Shown here: positions 19,496-28,071 of the stretch, piece after piece
How positions within the stretch are numbered: the stretch's first letter is position 1
Layout of the letters: each line of letters begins with the position of its first letter
From: Hyphomicrobiales bacterium
GTDB lineage: Bacteria > Pseudomonadota > Alphaproteobacteria > Rhizobiales > Rhizobiaceae
NCBI GenBank assembly: GCA_900466945.1
Contig: UBNV01000011.1
Coordinates: 1-64,000, forward strand
DNA: 64,000 nt
Direction of reading: 5' to 3'
The notes under the pieces: generated by a model
What the model was told of the DNA's origin: nothing
Databases searched by the model: none
Seen by the model: the letters and a program-made list of their open reading frames with translations, nothing else
Made by a program: the position numbers and the translations under genes

Positions 19496-20266
19496 ATGAC
19501 AAAACTCGCCGCTACAGCCGTTGCCCTTGCCGCCGCCCTTTTTTCGGGTAGCGCCGGTGCTCAATCTGCAAAGCCTACTATCCTGCTCGTCCACGGCGCA
19601 TTTGCCGACTCTTCAAGCTGGAATGGGGTCATCAACATCCTTCAGAAAGATGGTTATCCGGTCGTCGCCACGCCGAACCCGCTCCGGAGCGTCTCGACGG
19701 ATGCCGCCTATGTCTCGTCCGTGGTTTCCAGCATTGACGGTCCGGTCGTCCTCGTCGGCCATTCATATGGCGGTCAAGTCATCTCGAATGCCGCCGTTGG
19801 CCACAAGAACGTCAAGGCACTGGTCTTTGTCGCCGCCTTCGCGCCGGAAAAAGGCGAAACCATCCTCGAACTCTCCGGCAAGTTTCCGGGAAGCACACTA
19901 GGCGATGCCTTGGCCGCACCTGTCGCTCTGTCGGATGGCGGCGTCGATCTGTACATCGCCCAGGACAAGTTCAGAGCGCAATTTGCGCAGGACGTTCCGA
20001 CTGAACTGGCAACAACCATGGCTGTCGGACAAAGGCCCATCACCGAAGCGGCTTTGACCGAGAAGTCTGACGAGCCCGCTTGGAAGAACCTTCCATCCTT
20101 CTTCATCTACGGTGACGGCGACAAGAACATCCCGGCCGAAGGCCTTGCATTCATGGCCGAACGTGCGGGCTCCAAGCGCACGGTGGTTCTCGCCGGTGCA
20201 TCTCACGCCCTGACGGTGTCCCAGCCAGAAGCGGTCGCAGATCTGATCAAGGATGCCGCGAAATAA
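19496..20266 (+). CDS. Periplasmic alpha/beta hydrolase
   Basis: 256 residues with a Sec signal peptide (MTKLAATAVALAAALFSGSA, cut near GAQ). The mature enzyme has VHGAFADSSSW (oxyanion loop), GHSYGG (nucleophile Ser90), an acid in IYGDGDKNIP and the catalytic His in GASHALTVS. This belongs to the small EstC/salicylate-esterase-like group in which VHGA.A..SSW is typical. It starts at ATG 19496 with AAGGAG. The ohr gene follows after 181 bases on the same strand and may share stress regulation. Substrate unknown. Confidence 0.88.
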   Translation: MTKLAATAVALAAALFSGSAGAQSAKPTILLVHGAFADSSSWNGVINILQKDGYPVVATPNPLRSVSTDAAYVSSVVSSIDGPVVLVGHSYGGQVISNAAVGHKNVKALVFVAAFAPEKGETILELSGKFPGSTLGDALAAPVALSDGGVDLYIAQDKFRAQFAQDVPTELATTMAVGQRPITEAALTEKSDEPAWKNLPSFFIYGDGDKNIPAEGLAFMAERAGSKRTVVLAGASHALTVSQPEAVADLIKDAAK

Positions 20267-20447
20267 TCCCTGACGGCCGTCAAAAGCCGCTGCAAAATCA
20301 TCGGAGGCGGACAGGAAGCCAGTCCGCCTTCGCGACGACAATGCACGCGACGCAGGTTCGATCGAATTCATCCCCCAATGCGTCAGGCACGTCGAACTCG
20401 ACCTACCTATCGCGCGCGGCCGATACCGCAGACAACAGGAGAGCAAG

Positions 20448-20870
20448 ATGAAAATTCTGTATCAAACCAGCGCGACGGCAACAGGTGGCCGTACAGGCAC
20501 GGCCACCGTGGACGACGGATCGCGGACCCTTTCGCTCGCAACACCCAAGGAACTGGGCGGCGCCGGTGGGCCGGGCACCAATCCCGAGCAGCTGTTTGCG
20601 TCCGGCTATGCAGCTTGTTTCCTGAGCGCCCTTTGTTTTGTCGCCGGGCGCCACAAACAGACACTGTCGGCCGACAGCAGTGTGACCGTCAGTGTCGGAA
20701 TCGGCCCACGTGCAGACGGCGCTGGCTTCAGCCTTGATGTCGCCCTCGCTGCGAGGCTCCCTGGTCTGGACAAACAGATCGCATCGCAATTGGTGGAAGC
20801 GGCGCATGCCACTTGCCCCTATTCGCACCTGACCCGCGACGGAACCGAAGTTCGACTGACGGTACTCTGA
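20448..20870 (+). CDS. ohr: Organic hydroperoxide resistance protein (Ohr/OsmC family)
   Basis: 140 residues, the usual Ohr length. Ohr reduces fatty-acid and alkyl hydroperoxides using a lipoyl-protein reductant. The two redox Cys are present: Cys57 in GYAACFLSAL and Cys123 in HATCPYSH. The N-terminal LYQTSATATGGRTG and NPEQLFASGYA motifs are diagnostic. GGAGAGCAAG precedes the ATG. No OhrR gene is adjacent; the nearest MarR gene is 42 kb away. Confidence 0.92.
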   Translation: MKILYQTSATATGGRTGTATVDDGSRTLSLATPKELGGAGGPGTNPEQLFASGYAACFLSALCFVAGRHKQTLSADSSVTVSVGIGPRADGAGFSLDVALAARLPGLDKQIASQLVEAAHATCPYSHLTRDGTEVRLTVL

Positions 20871-20987
20871 AGTGAGACCTTCGACAGCCCGGATAGCGCA
20901 GCGCTCACCACCACGTTGGTGTTCCCTCGCCCGCAGCATGGTGAGGGCAACGGCAACCTGCCACACCATGCATCGATCAGACCAACT

Positions 20988-21383
20988 TCAGAGGCGCTCC
21001 GCGACATCGTTGAGATGACTTAGCAAGGTGACGGGATCGAAAGGCTTGCTCAAGAACACATAACAACCTTGTTTGATGGCCTGTTGCTCCAGCGCCTGAT
21101 CGGTCAATGCGGTGATTACGATCACTGGCGGGGATGGGTGGAGTGTTGTGCTCAGCGTCTGGAGAATATCGAGCCCGCTGCATCCCGGCATCTGGATGTC
21201 GGTAATGACAACGTGGCTTCGTTCCGCGGCACCCGACAGCATGAACGCTTTGCCGCTATCGAATGCGAGGGCTGAAAAACCCGCGGAATCCAGAAGGTCA
21301 ACCAAAGCCTCCCGCATGGCGGGATCGTCATCGACGACACTGACGATCAGCTTGGACAGGGAAAGGGGAGAAGACGCCGTCAT
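20988..21383 (-). CDS. Receiver-only response regulator
   Basis: 131 residues: one CheY-like receiver with acidic pair SVVDDDP, phospho-Asp in VVITDIQMPG, a switch Thr in VITAL and Lys in FLSKPFDP. There is no DNA-binding domain. Its ATG comes one base after the stop of the FixJ-type gene, so the two are translationally coupled. Last gene of the kinase/FixJ/receiver operon. It may compete for phosphate from the kinase or relay to a protein target. Confidence 0.9.
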   Translation of the reverse strand: MTASSPLSLSKLIVSVVDDDPAMREALVDLLDSAGFSALAFDSGKAFMLSGAAERSHVVITDIQMPGCSGLDILQTLSTTLHPSPPVIVITALTDQALEQQAIKQGCYVFLSKPFDPVTLLSHLNDVAERL

Positions 21384-21384
21384 C

Positions 21385-22023
21385 TCAGCGGCCGAGAGTC
21401 TGGGCCAGCCGGGTGAGCTCGATCAACGTTCTCACCTTGAGCTTCTTCATTGCGGCGGCGCGATGAACTTTAACTGTTACCTCGCTGAGCGAAAGCGAAA
21501 AGGCAATCTGCTTGCTAAGTTCGCCGTTCAGCACTCGGTCGATGACCTCCCTCTCACGGGGCGTCAGGCTGTCAAATCGTTGGCGCGCATCCTGCTGGCG
21601 CTGTTCGATGGTAGCGCGGCGACGGCCCTCCTCCAAAGCTCTGGCAATTGCATCCAGCAGGTCCTGCTCGCGGATCGGTTTCTCGATGAAATCGATGGCT
21701 CCGCCTCTGATACCACGAACGCTCATCGGCACGTCGCCAAACCCGGACATCAGAATGATCGGTAAAGCGCATCCCTCGCTCGTGAGCTGGTCCTGGAAAT
21801 CAAGCCCGCTGACACCAGGCATGCGTACATCGAGAACGAGACAGGCAGGTCGATCATCAAAGTCTGCCAGCAAGAACTCTGTCGGGCTGTCATAGCTCGC
21901 CACCTGGTAGCCGACCGACTGAAGGAGATCGGTAATTGCGGCTCGCAGGCCCTTGTCGTCGTCAATGACATGGACGAGAGGCTCTAGGTCGGTCTTTTCG
22001 GATGAGGCGCGGCTAGACCCCAT
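21385..22023 (-). CDS. FixJ-type response regulator (receiver + LuxR HTH)
   Basis: 212 residues from ATG 22023, overlapping the kinase stop by 11 bases; a start at 22062 is less likely. Receiver: HVIDDDK, phospho-Asp in CLVLDVRMPG, Lys in FIEKPIRE. The C-terminal helix-turn-helix LTPREREVIDRVLNG with SEVTVKVHRAAAMKKL is the LuxR/FixJ type. It is probably phosphorylated by the adjacent kinase and regulates transcription. Target genes are not apparent. Confidence 0.92.
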   Translation of the reverse strand: MGSSRASSEKTDLEPLVHVIDDDKGLRAAITDLLQSVGYQVASYDSPTEFLLADFDDRPACLVLDVRMPGVSGLDFQDQLTSEGCALPIILMSGFGDVPMSVRGIRGGAIDFIEKPIREQDLLDAIARALEEGRRRATIEQRQQDARQRFDSLTPREREVIDRVLNGELSKQIAFSLSLSEVTVKVHRAAAMKKLKVRTLIELTRLAQTLGR

Positions 22024-23245
22024 TGCTGGTCCCCACCGGCAGCAAGAGATGAAAAACGGCACCGCTGTCCAGACCAGCTTCGGCAGTCAGTGAGCCACCA
22101 TGGGCAATCGCAATTTTCCGGGAGATCGGAAGACCTAGACCCATGCCACTCGACTTGGTGGTAAAGAGCGGCGAGAAAATGCGCTCCACGTCGGCGTTAC
22201 CAAAACCTTGCCCCGTGTCGGCGACGCGAAGCGAGAGCATGCCCTCGTGCATGCCGGCCGTGATCGTCAGCACCCGCCGGCCCGGCACGGTTCGCATGGC
22301 CTCCACTGCATTATGCGCCAGGTTCATCAAAATCTGTTGGATTTGAACACGGTTACCCAGCGCTGGAGGTAGATGGGGCGTGATGTTCAAGACGAGCAGC
22401 ACGTCTTCCCTTGCTAGTTCGCGCACCAGCAGACTGCAGACTTCCCGAACGGCCAGGCTAAAGTCGAATGCAACCGGCTCGATGGAGTTGCTCTGAATGA
22501 GCGATTTCAAGCCGTTTACGATCGCAGCAGCCCTGCGACACTCTTCGCCAATTCGGTCGAGAGATGCCAAGGCACGATCATTTGGATTGTTTCCCTGTTT
22601 CATCCAGCGCCGACAGGCCTCCGCGCTGGCATTGATCGCGGCTAGAGGCTGATTGACTTCATGGATGATCGATCCGGCAAGCTCGCCAAGCGAAGCGAGC
22701 CGCAGCGAACTTGCGAGTTCAGCCTCCATGGCGCGCCGAGCCTCCTCCGCCTGTCGCCGTTCTGTGATGTCGGTAAGGACACCGAAGTATGTAACCTCGC
22801 CGGAATGCTCCAGGTCGCGCTCGCCATCACAGCGAATGTATTTCATGCCACCGTCAGCAAAGACGATCCGATACTCAAAGCGCAAATCCTCGCCCGTACT
22901 GATCGCTTCGAAGAAGCGCTGGGCAATGCGGTCTCTGTCATCCGCGTGCAGCTTGGCCAACCACTCTTCGACGGTACATCCGCGCGTCCCCGCCGGAAAC
23001 CGAAACATCTTGAAGACTTCCTCGGTGCCGCGTATGGCACCCGTCGTGGTATTGTAGCGGAAATTCCCGCATTTCCCGACTTGCTGGTGCTGTATCATTG
23101 CAGCCAACGTCTCGCGCAGCTCCTCTTCGGCTATCCGGCGACCGGTAACTGCTTCAGTGAGCGCGGCACGCAAGTCCGCTAGTTCATCCAGCAGCTCTTC
23201 AGAGCCAACAGGTGAGTGACCAGCTATTCCTCGGTTCTCGTGCAT
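22013..23245 (-). CDS. PAS-domain sensor histidine kinase (FixL-like, soluble)
   Basis: 410 residues. An N-terminal coiled coil (about 15-50) is followed by a PAS_3-type domain with a PAC motif (about 60-165; GNFRYNTTTGAI...YFGVLTDITERR). The transmitter follows: phospho-His in GSIIHEVNQPLAAI, N box NLAHNAVEAM, DTGQGFG and GMGLGLPIS. No membrane segment, so cytoplasmic. First gene of a three-gene operon with overlapping or one-base junctions. The sensed signal cannot be told from sequence; the classical FixL haem-binding His motif is not evident. Confidence 0.92.
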   Translation of the reverse strand: MHENRGIAGHSPVGSEELLDELADLRAALTEAVTGRRIAEEELRETLAAMIQHQQVGKCGNFRYNTTTGAIRGTEEVFKMFRFPAGTRGCTVEEWLAKLHADDRDRIAQRFFEAISTGEDLRFEYRIVFADGGMKYIRCDGERDLEHSGEVTYFGVLTDITERRQAEEARRAMEAELASSLRLASLGELAGSIIHEVNQPLAAINASAEACRRWMKQGNNPNDRALASLDRIGEECRRAAAIVNGLKSLIQSNSIEPVAFDFSLAVREVCSLLVRELAREDVLLVLNITPHLPPALGNRVQIQQILMNLAHNAVEAMRTVPGRRVLTITAGMHEGMLSLRVADTGQGFGNADVERIFSPLFTTKSSGMGLGLPISRKIAIAHGGSLTAEAGLDSGAVFHLLLPVGTSNGV

Positions 23246-23511
23246 CCGCCATCCCCGCTAGCCTTCCACAGGCTTCTCAGGGACGATAACATGAAAAGTG
23301 AAATCGCAGGGATTCCAGACCGACCAAAGTAAATCTCTCTGCGTCGCAGATCTACCTATACTCAAGCATCCGCCTCCGTATCCTGTCTCCAGGCTTTGCC
23401 TCCCGAGAGACCAAGGTTACTTGTTTTCCGCGTCCCCTCTTTTGGGGGTATGCTCCTCTCCTGGAGCTGCGTAGCATGTGGTGTCACGTTTGTGGGACGA
23501 AGGAGCAAAGC

Positions 23512-23898
23512 ATGCCTAACCAGGACAGGTCCGCGACTGCTGTTGGCTCTTCCATCGTCTCCAGGTCGTCGGGGCTTGCGGTAAACTTTGAGCGGAATGA
23601 AGGAAACTCTGCCCGGAAAAAGGCGGGAGGCGACGATAAGTCGAACCATGCTGAGAGGCCGTCTGAAGATCTTGTTTCAAAGCCTCCCGCGCTCGCGAAA
23701 GCTGATCTCCGTCCGGCGCCCTATCCAGAAAAACACGAGTTGCTGATAGCCCTGAGCGCGGCTTTGTTGGAGGCCGAAGCGACCGTGCGATGGCTGGATC
23801 GCGATGTTCCGGAGACCGCGTCAGCGCTCCAGACAGCTCACAGGCTAAGGGAGCGACTGAACCATTTCAGCTCAATGGTGCAGGCACTGCCGCTCTGA
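23512..23898 (+). CDS. Small protein of unknown function upstream of a propeller kinase
   Basis: 128 residues from ATG 23512, preceded by GAAGGAGCAAAGC, a strong ribosome-binding site; the in-frame ATG at 23476 lacks one. The first 70 residues are polar and probably disordered (Ser, Lys, Asp, Pro). The last 50 form an amphipathic helical segment, HELLIALSAALLEAEATVRW then ALQTAHRLRERLNHF. No signal peptide, Cys or known motif. The propeller kinase starts 33 bases after its stop, so the two are likely co-transcribed. It could be an accessory or connector protein for the kinase; this is inference from position. Confidence 0.65.
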   Translation: MPNQDRSATAVGSSIVSRSSGLAVNFERNEGNSARKKAGGDDKSNHAERPSEDLVSKPPALAKADLRPAPYPEKHELLIALSAALLEAEATVRWLDRDVPETASALQTAHRLRERLNHFSSMVQALPL

Positions 23899-23931
23899 TT
23901 CCCACTGATACTCAATTCCTACGGAAGCGAC

Positions 23932-26900
23932 ATGGTTCTACGGTTGTTCTGTTGCTTGGTGCTTGTCCTGTTCTGCACCGTGACCGACATGGTTCACGCA
24001 GGCTCAGCAGAGGTGCCCGTAACGGCTATCGTCGAGAGCAACGAGCTAACCGTGCCAATGATCGATCGGACCGGCCTGACATTCAAACGCCTTTCGGTTG
24101 CCCAAGGACTTGCCCAGACACGCGTATCCCACATCACCCAAGACGATGAAGGCTACATTTGGTTCGGCTCTCAGCATGGACTCAGCCGCTTCGACGGATC
24201 TCGATTTCATAACTTCATCCACAAGCGGGGTGACCCTGACAGCATGAGCGGGGTCTTCACCTATGCCCTGTTTAAGGACAGAAAGGGGACGATCTGGGTT
24301 GGTAGCGACCAGTTTCTCGATGCCTTTGATCCGACAACCCGCAAATTCCGTCACTATATTATCGATCGTCCGAGCCCGACGGTTATCCATATAAGCCAAG
24401 GTCGCGACGGAATGTTATGGCTTTCGACCCGACAGGGACTCTATCGCCTCGACCCCGATACGGGGAATGTACAGAGATTTGGCGCAGACAGTGCGCAGCA
24501 CAATTCCCTCCTATCCGATGATATCAAGTCGACCGGCGAGGACCGTCAAGGTGTCTTCTGGGTGGTCAACAGCCAGGGGCTGGAGGCGATGGACCCGCGC
24601 ACCGGACGGGTAACGCACCGCATACCCCTAAGGCAGGAGGTGCGAGAGGTTGGCTTTTTTGAAGACCGGTTCGGGGTCTTCTGGGTGTACTATGGCGCAG
24701 GAAACGGCCTGGCGATATTTGACCGCAAAACAAACCGGCTGCAGAGGCTTACGCTGGATGAGGCGCAGGGCTCCGACGGACTGTCTGGCGTTTATGCGGT
24801 GTTGGAGACCTCCAATGGCGAGTTCTGGGTCGCGACCATGGGATCGGGTCTGCTGAAGTTCAACCGCGATGCTTTCGCCTTTGAACGATACCGGAATGAT
24901 CCGGTGGATCCGCAAAGCCTGTCGGAAAACCGCGTGATCTCGCTGTTCGAGGACCGTGAAGGCAATATCTGGACGGGGCTTCATGCTACCCCGCCAAACG
25001 TGTTTTCTCCCCTCCCGGCCCCATTCCGAAAACTATGGCCGGCGCCTGGATATCCAAACGAGTTGGGAGAGTCGCTGGTCAACGCAATCTTTGAGGACAG
25101 CACCGGCTCTGTCTGGTTTGGCGCCGGTGGCGCCCTGAAGCGACTTGAACGTGCAACCGGCAGGATCCAGAACGTCGAACTGGGTGAAATCGGCTCGCGT
25201 ATTGAGGTCCTGGCCATCAACGAGGATGAACAGCAGCAGATCTGGATCGGAACGCTCGGCGCCGGACTGATCAAACTGGATCCCAAAACCGGTCGCCATC
25301 AGTCCTTCCGCTATAAGGACACCAACAAAGGCCCCAGTAGCGACATCATCACCCGCATCCTGATAGATGCCGAGGGCACTCATTGGCTCACAACCTGGAA
25401 TGGGCTGAACAGATTTGACCCTCAACTGGAGGTGTTCCAGAAATATAGCCGCCCTCCCCCGGCGAGCAATGCCTTCTTCTCAATCATACCCTCAACAGAT
25501 GGGGGATTCTGGATCGGGACCACAAGCGGACTGCTGCATTTCAAAGGTGGCACGTTTACCGATTTCCAGTATGAAGCCGCTGTACAGGGAACGCTCAGCA
25601 ACAACACCGTCAACAGTCTGCTCGTAGACAATGCTGGTACACTATGGGTGGGCACGCAAAATGGGCTCAACCGCTTGGCGCCCGGAGCATCGCGCTTCGA
25701 AAGCTTTTTCTCTGAGGATGGTCTACCAGGCAATGTGGTCAGCTGCCTGCTACCCGGCGAGAACGGGCATATCTGGATGAGCACCAATCGGGGTATTGCC
25801 GAATTCAACCCACGCGAAAAGATCTTCTCCAACTATTCCCCGAGCGACGGCCTGCCGGGAGAAGACATGACTGGGTGGAATGCCTGCCATCGCAGCCGCC
25901 TGGGTTCGCTCTATTTTGGCGGATTTGCTGGCGCCAGCATGAGCCAGCCGACCGCTCTTCAAGGGCCCGAATTCGAGCCACAGCTTGTGTTCACTGATGT
26001 CAGCGTCGGCGGCAAAACTGTTGTTTCACGATCTGGAGACACTCTTCAGCTTGCCAGCGACGCAGCCCTGGAAGTGTCATTCGCGGCAATCAGCTTCAGA
26101 GATCCCGACCATACGCGCTATCGCTATCGACTCAATGGACGTGACTCGACATGGCATGTTCTGCAGCAGTCGAGCACGCTTAATTATCCCGACCTTCCGG
26201 CTGGCCGATATGAACTGGTGGTTCAGGCAGCCCTCCAACGGGGGGACTGGACCAACCCCGGCGTCACCCTTTTCATCGATGCCCAACCTGCCTGGTGGGA
26301 AACCTGGAAGCCATATCTGGCCGTCGCGATAACGCTTGTCCTTGCCGTATTGCTTTATACACGTCAGAGACTTAGGCGCATGGAAGAGGGCTATCGATTG
26401 CGGCTGGAGGAGAGGGTTTCCGAGCGCAATCGCGTCGCCCGCGAATTGCACGATACATTGCTGCAGAGCTTTCAGGGCATTGCCTATCGCCTTCAAGGCA
26501 TCCGCAACGGGATCGAGGACCGCCCGGAATGGGCCAGATCATCACTCGATGCGGTTCTGACGGTGAGTGACAGCGCTCTCATCGAAGGACGACAGGCAAT
26601 TCAAGCGCTGAGAGACACGCCAACGGATGATCAGCAGCACCTGTCTCTGCTGGTCGAGCTTGGTAAAGATCTCTCTCTCTTCCAAGACCCATCCAGGCCG
26701 ATCGCGTTCCAGAGTCATTTAGATCCAAGTCTCCCCCCGCTCGGCGTTGAAACGAGTGAGCAGCTTTTCCGCATCTGTGCAGAGGGACTGAGGAACGCGT
26801 TCCGGCATTCGGGAGGAACCGTGGTTCGCCTCGCAGCTTCAAACAGAGCGAAGGAGATCATCTTTGTCGTTGAAGACAATGGCAGGGGGATCGAGCTTCA

Positions 26901-27078
26901 TGATGACGAGACCACGCCGACACGTTGGGGTGTTCGGGGAATGAAGGAAAGGGCGAATGCCATCGGCGCGACTTTGACCCTGAAAACCTCAGAGGAAGGC
27001 GGCACGCGATTGGAGGTTCGACTGCCCAAGGCAAAGCTGGGACGTGGAGGGATCCGAGTATGGTTCAAGCCGCAATGA
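23932..27078 (+). CDS. Periplasmic beta-propeller (Reg_prop/Y_Y_Y) sensor histidine kinase
   Basis: 1048 residues. Signal peptide or anchor (about 1-23), then about a dozen Reg_prop repeats of the form D..G.IWFG...GLSRFD (about 60-680), a Y_Y_Y domain (about 700-790), a membrane helix (about 800-815) and a NarL-type transmitter. The HisKA_3 motif is RVARELHDTLLQSFQG and the ATPase part has AEGLRNAFRHS and DNGRGIE. Family knowledge: related sensors, best known in Bacteroidetes and Xanthomonas-type bacteria, bind oligosaccharides or other ligands in the periplasm. The gene ends in ATGA shared with its regulator, so the pair is translationally coupled. The ligand is unknown. Confidence 0.93.
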   Translation: MVLRLFCCLVLVLFCTVTDMVHAGSAEVPVTAIVESNELTVPMIDRTGLTFKRLSVAQGLAQTRVSHITQDDEGYIWFGSQHGLSRFDGSRFHNFIHKRGDPDSMSGVFTYALFKDRKGTIWVGSDQFLDAFDPTTRKFRHYIIDRPSPTVIHISQGRDGMLWLSTRQGLYRLDPDTGNVQRFGADSAQHNSLLSDDIKSTGEDRQGVFWVVNSQGLEAMDPRTGRVTHRIPLRQEVREVGFFEDRFGVFWVYYGAGNGLAIFDRKTNRLQRLTLDEAQGSDGLSGVYAVLETSNGEFWVATMGSGLLKFNRDAFAFERYRNDPVDPQSLSENRVISLFEDREGNIWTGLHATPPNVFSPLPAPFRKLWPAPGYPNELGESLVNAIFEDSTGSVWFGAGGALKRLERATGRIQNVELGEIGSRIEVLAINEDEQQQIWIGTLGAGLIKLDPKTGRHQSFRYKDTNKGPSSDIITRILIDAEGTHWLTTWNGLNRFDPQLEVFQKYSRPPPASNAFFSIIPSTDGGFWIGTTSGLLHFKGGTFTDFQYEAAVQGTLSNNTVNSLLVDNAGTLWVGTQNGLNRLAPGASRFESFFSEDGLPGNVVSCLLPGENGHIWMSTNRGIAEFNPREKIFSNYSPSDGLPGEDMTGWNACHRSRLGSLYFGGFAGASMSQPTALQGPEFEPQLVFTDVSVGGKTVVSRSGDTLQLASDAALEVSFAAISFRDPDHTRYRYRLNGRDSTWHVLQQSSTLNYPDLPAGRYELVVQAALQRGDWTNPGVTLFIDAQPAWWETWKPYLAVAITLVLAVLLYTRQRLRRMEEGYRLRLEERVSERNRVARELHDTLLQSFQGIAYRLQGIRNGIEDRPEWARSSLDAVLTVSDSALIEGRQAIQALRDTPTDDQQHLSLLVELGKDLSLFQDPSRPIAFQSHLDPSLPPLGVETSEQLFRICAEGLRNAFRHSGGTVVRLAASNRAKEIIFVVEDNGRGIELHDDETTPTRWGVRGMKERANAIGATLTLKTSEEGGTRLEVRLPKAKLGRGGIRVWFKPQ

Positions 27079-27701
27079 GCACCCCGATCCGCATCCTGAT
27101 CGCGGATGATCATCCCCTCATACGGGAAGGTTTGCTCGCGTTGCTCGCGGGCTATCCTGACATCGAGCTCGTCGGCGAAGCTGCTGACGGAAAAGAGGCC
27201 GTGGATCTGTTCATGCGCCTCCAGCCCGACCTGCTGGTGCTCGACCTGCAAATGCCTGTACTTTCGGGGCTCGACGCGATGGCCGCCATACTCGCGCGAG
27301 ATCCGGATGCCCGCATCATCGTCTTGACCACCTATGACACCCAACAACTGGTCGCCCAAGCTCTGGGAGCTGGTGCGCGAGCATACCTGCTGAAGACCGC
27401 AGTGCGCGTCGACCTCGTCAACACGATCAGAACTGTGCATGCCACCGGCCGCCGCATCATTGATGCAGGTGTTGTCGAAACGCTTCAGGCGAATTCCCTC
27501 AACAATACGCTGACGCGCAGGGAAACCGATGTGTTGAAGTTGATTGCCTGCGGAAACACAAACCGAGAAATTGGCCTCGCCCTTCACCTCACCGAGGAGA
27601 CGGTGAAGAGCTATGTCAAAAGCCTTCTGTCGAAACTCTCGGCAAATGATCGGGCTCATGCAGTGGCGATAGGTATCAAACGAGGTTTGATCGAAACTTA
27701 G
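27075..27701 (+). CDS. NarL/LuxR-type response regulator, partner of the propeller kinase
   Basis: 208 residues starting at ATG 27075, whose bases overlap the kinase stop (ATGA). ATG 27060 is an alternative five codons longer. Receiver: ILIADDHPLIREG, phospho-Asp in LLVLDLQMPV, Lys in AYLLKTA. The LuxR-type helix-turn-helix has LTRRETDVLKLIACG and EETVKSYVKSLLSKL. Cognate output for the upstream HisKA_3 kinase, as usual for NarX/NarL-like pairs. Confidence 0.93.
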   Translation: MSTPIRILIADDHPLIREGLLALLAGYPDIELVGEAADGKEAVDLFMRLQPDLLVLDLQMPVLSGLDAMAAILARDPDARIIVLTTYDTQQLVAQALGAGARAYLLKTAVRVDLVNTIRTVHATGRRIIDAGVVETLQANSLNNTLTRRETDVLKLIACGNTNREIGLALHLTEETVKSYVKSLLSKLSANDRAHAVAIGIKRGLIET

Positions 27702-27828
27702 AGCCTGTCGATGGATGTAATCGACGTGCTGCAGCAGCCCTTCATCACCGCGGCTCAAGATGACACGATGGCGCGCATCGCATCCGCTGAACTCGACACG
27801 GATGCTGAGAACTGCACACAACGAAGGC

Positions 27829-28071
27829 TTAGTGTATCGCCACGTTGAGTATCGCTTCGGCGGTCGCCTCCTCCCTCGCGAATTCGGCAGCAATCGTGCC
27901 GCCTTCGGCAACCAGAATGCGATCGGAACGGTCAACGATCTCGGGCAGATAAGATGAAATCAGGATGACGCCGGCACCGCTTTCGCAAGAATCGCGAATG
28001 ATCTCGGGGATTTCAGCAATGACTCCGACATCGACGCCGCATGTCGGCTCGTCCATTTCACTTCCTAGCAC
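27829..28071 (-). pseudogene. Remnant of a sugar ABC ATPase (RbsA/MglA type), C-terminal end only
   Basis: About 80 codons match the very end of RbsA/MglA-family ATPases: Walker B/D-loop MDEPTCGVDVG, then GVILISSYLPEIVDRSDRIL and EEATAEAILNVA before a proper stop. The other 400 or so residues, both Walker A motifs and any partner permease are missing. The usual LLDEPTRG is altered to SEMDEPTCG. The homologous frame runs a few codons into the 3' end of the LysR gene upstream (28058-28071), suggesting a deletion joined the two. Not functional as a transporter ATPase. Confidence 0.75.

Noticed and set aside
20271..20282. TGACGGCCGTCA palindrome after the periplasmic hydrolase
   Set aside because: No loop or T run, and short palindromes are frequent at this G+C; not enough for a terminator or operator.
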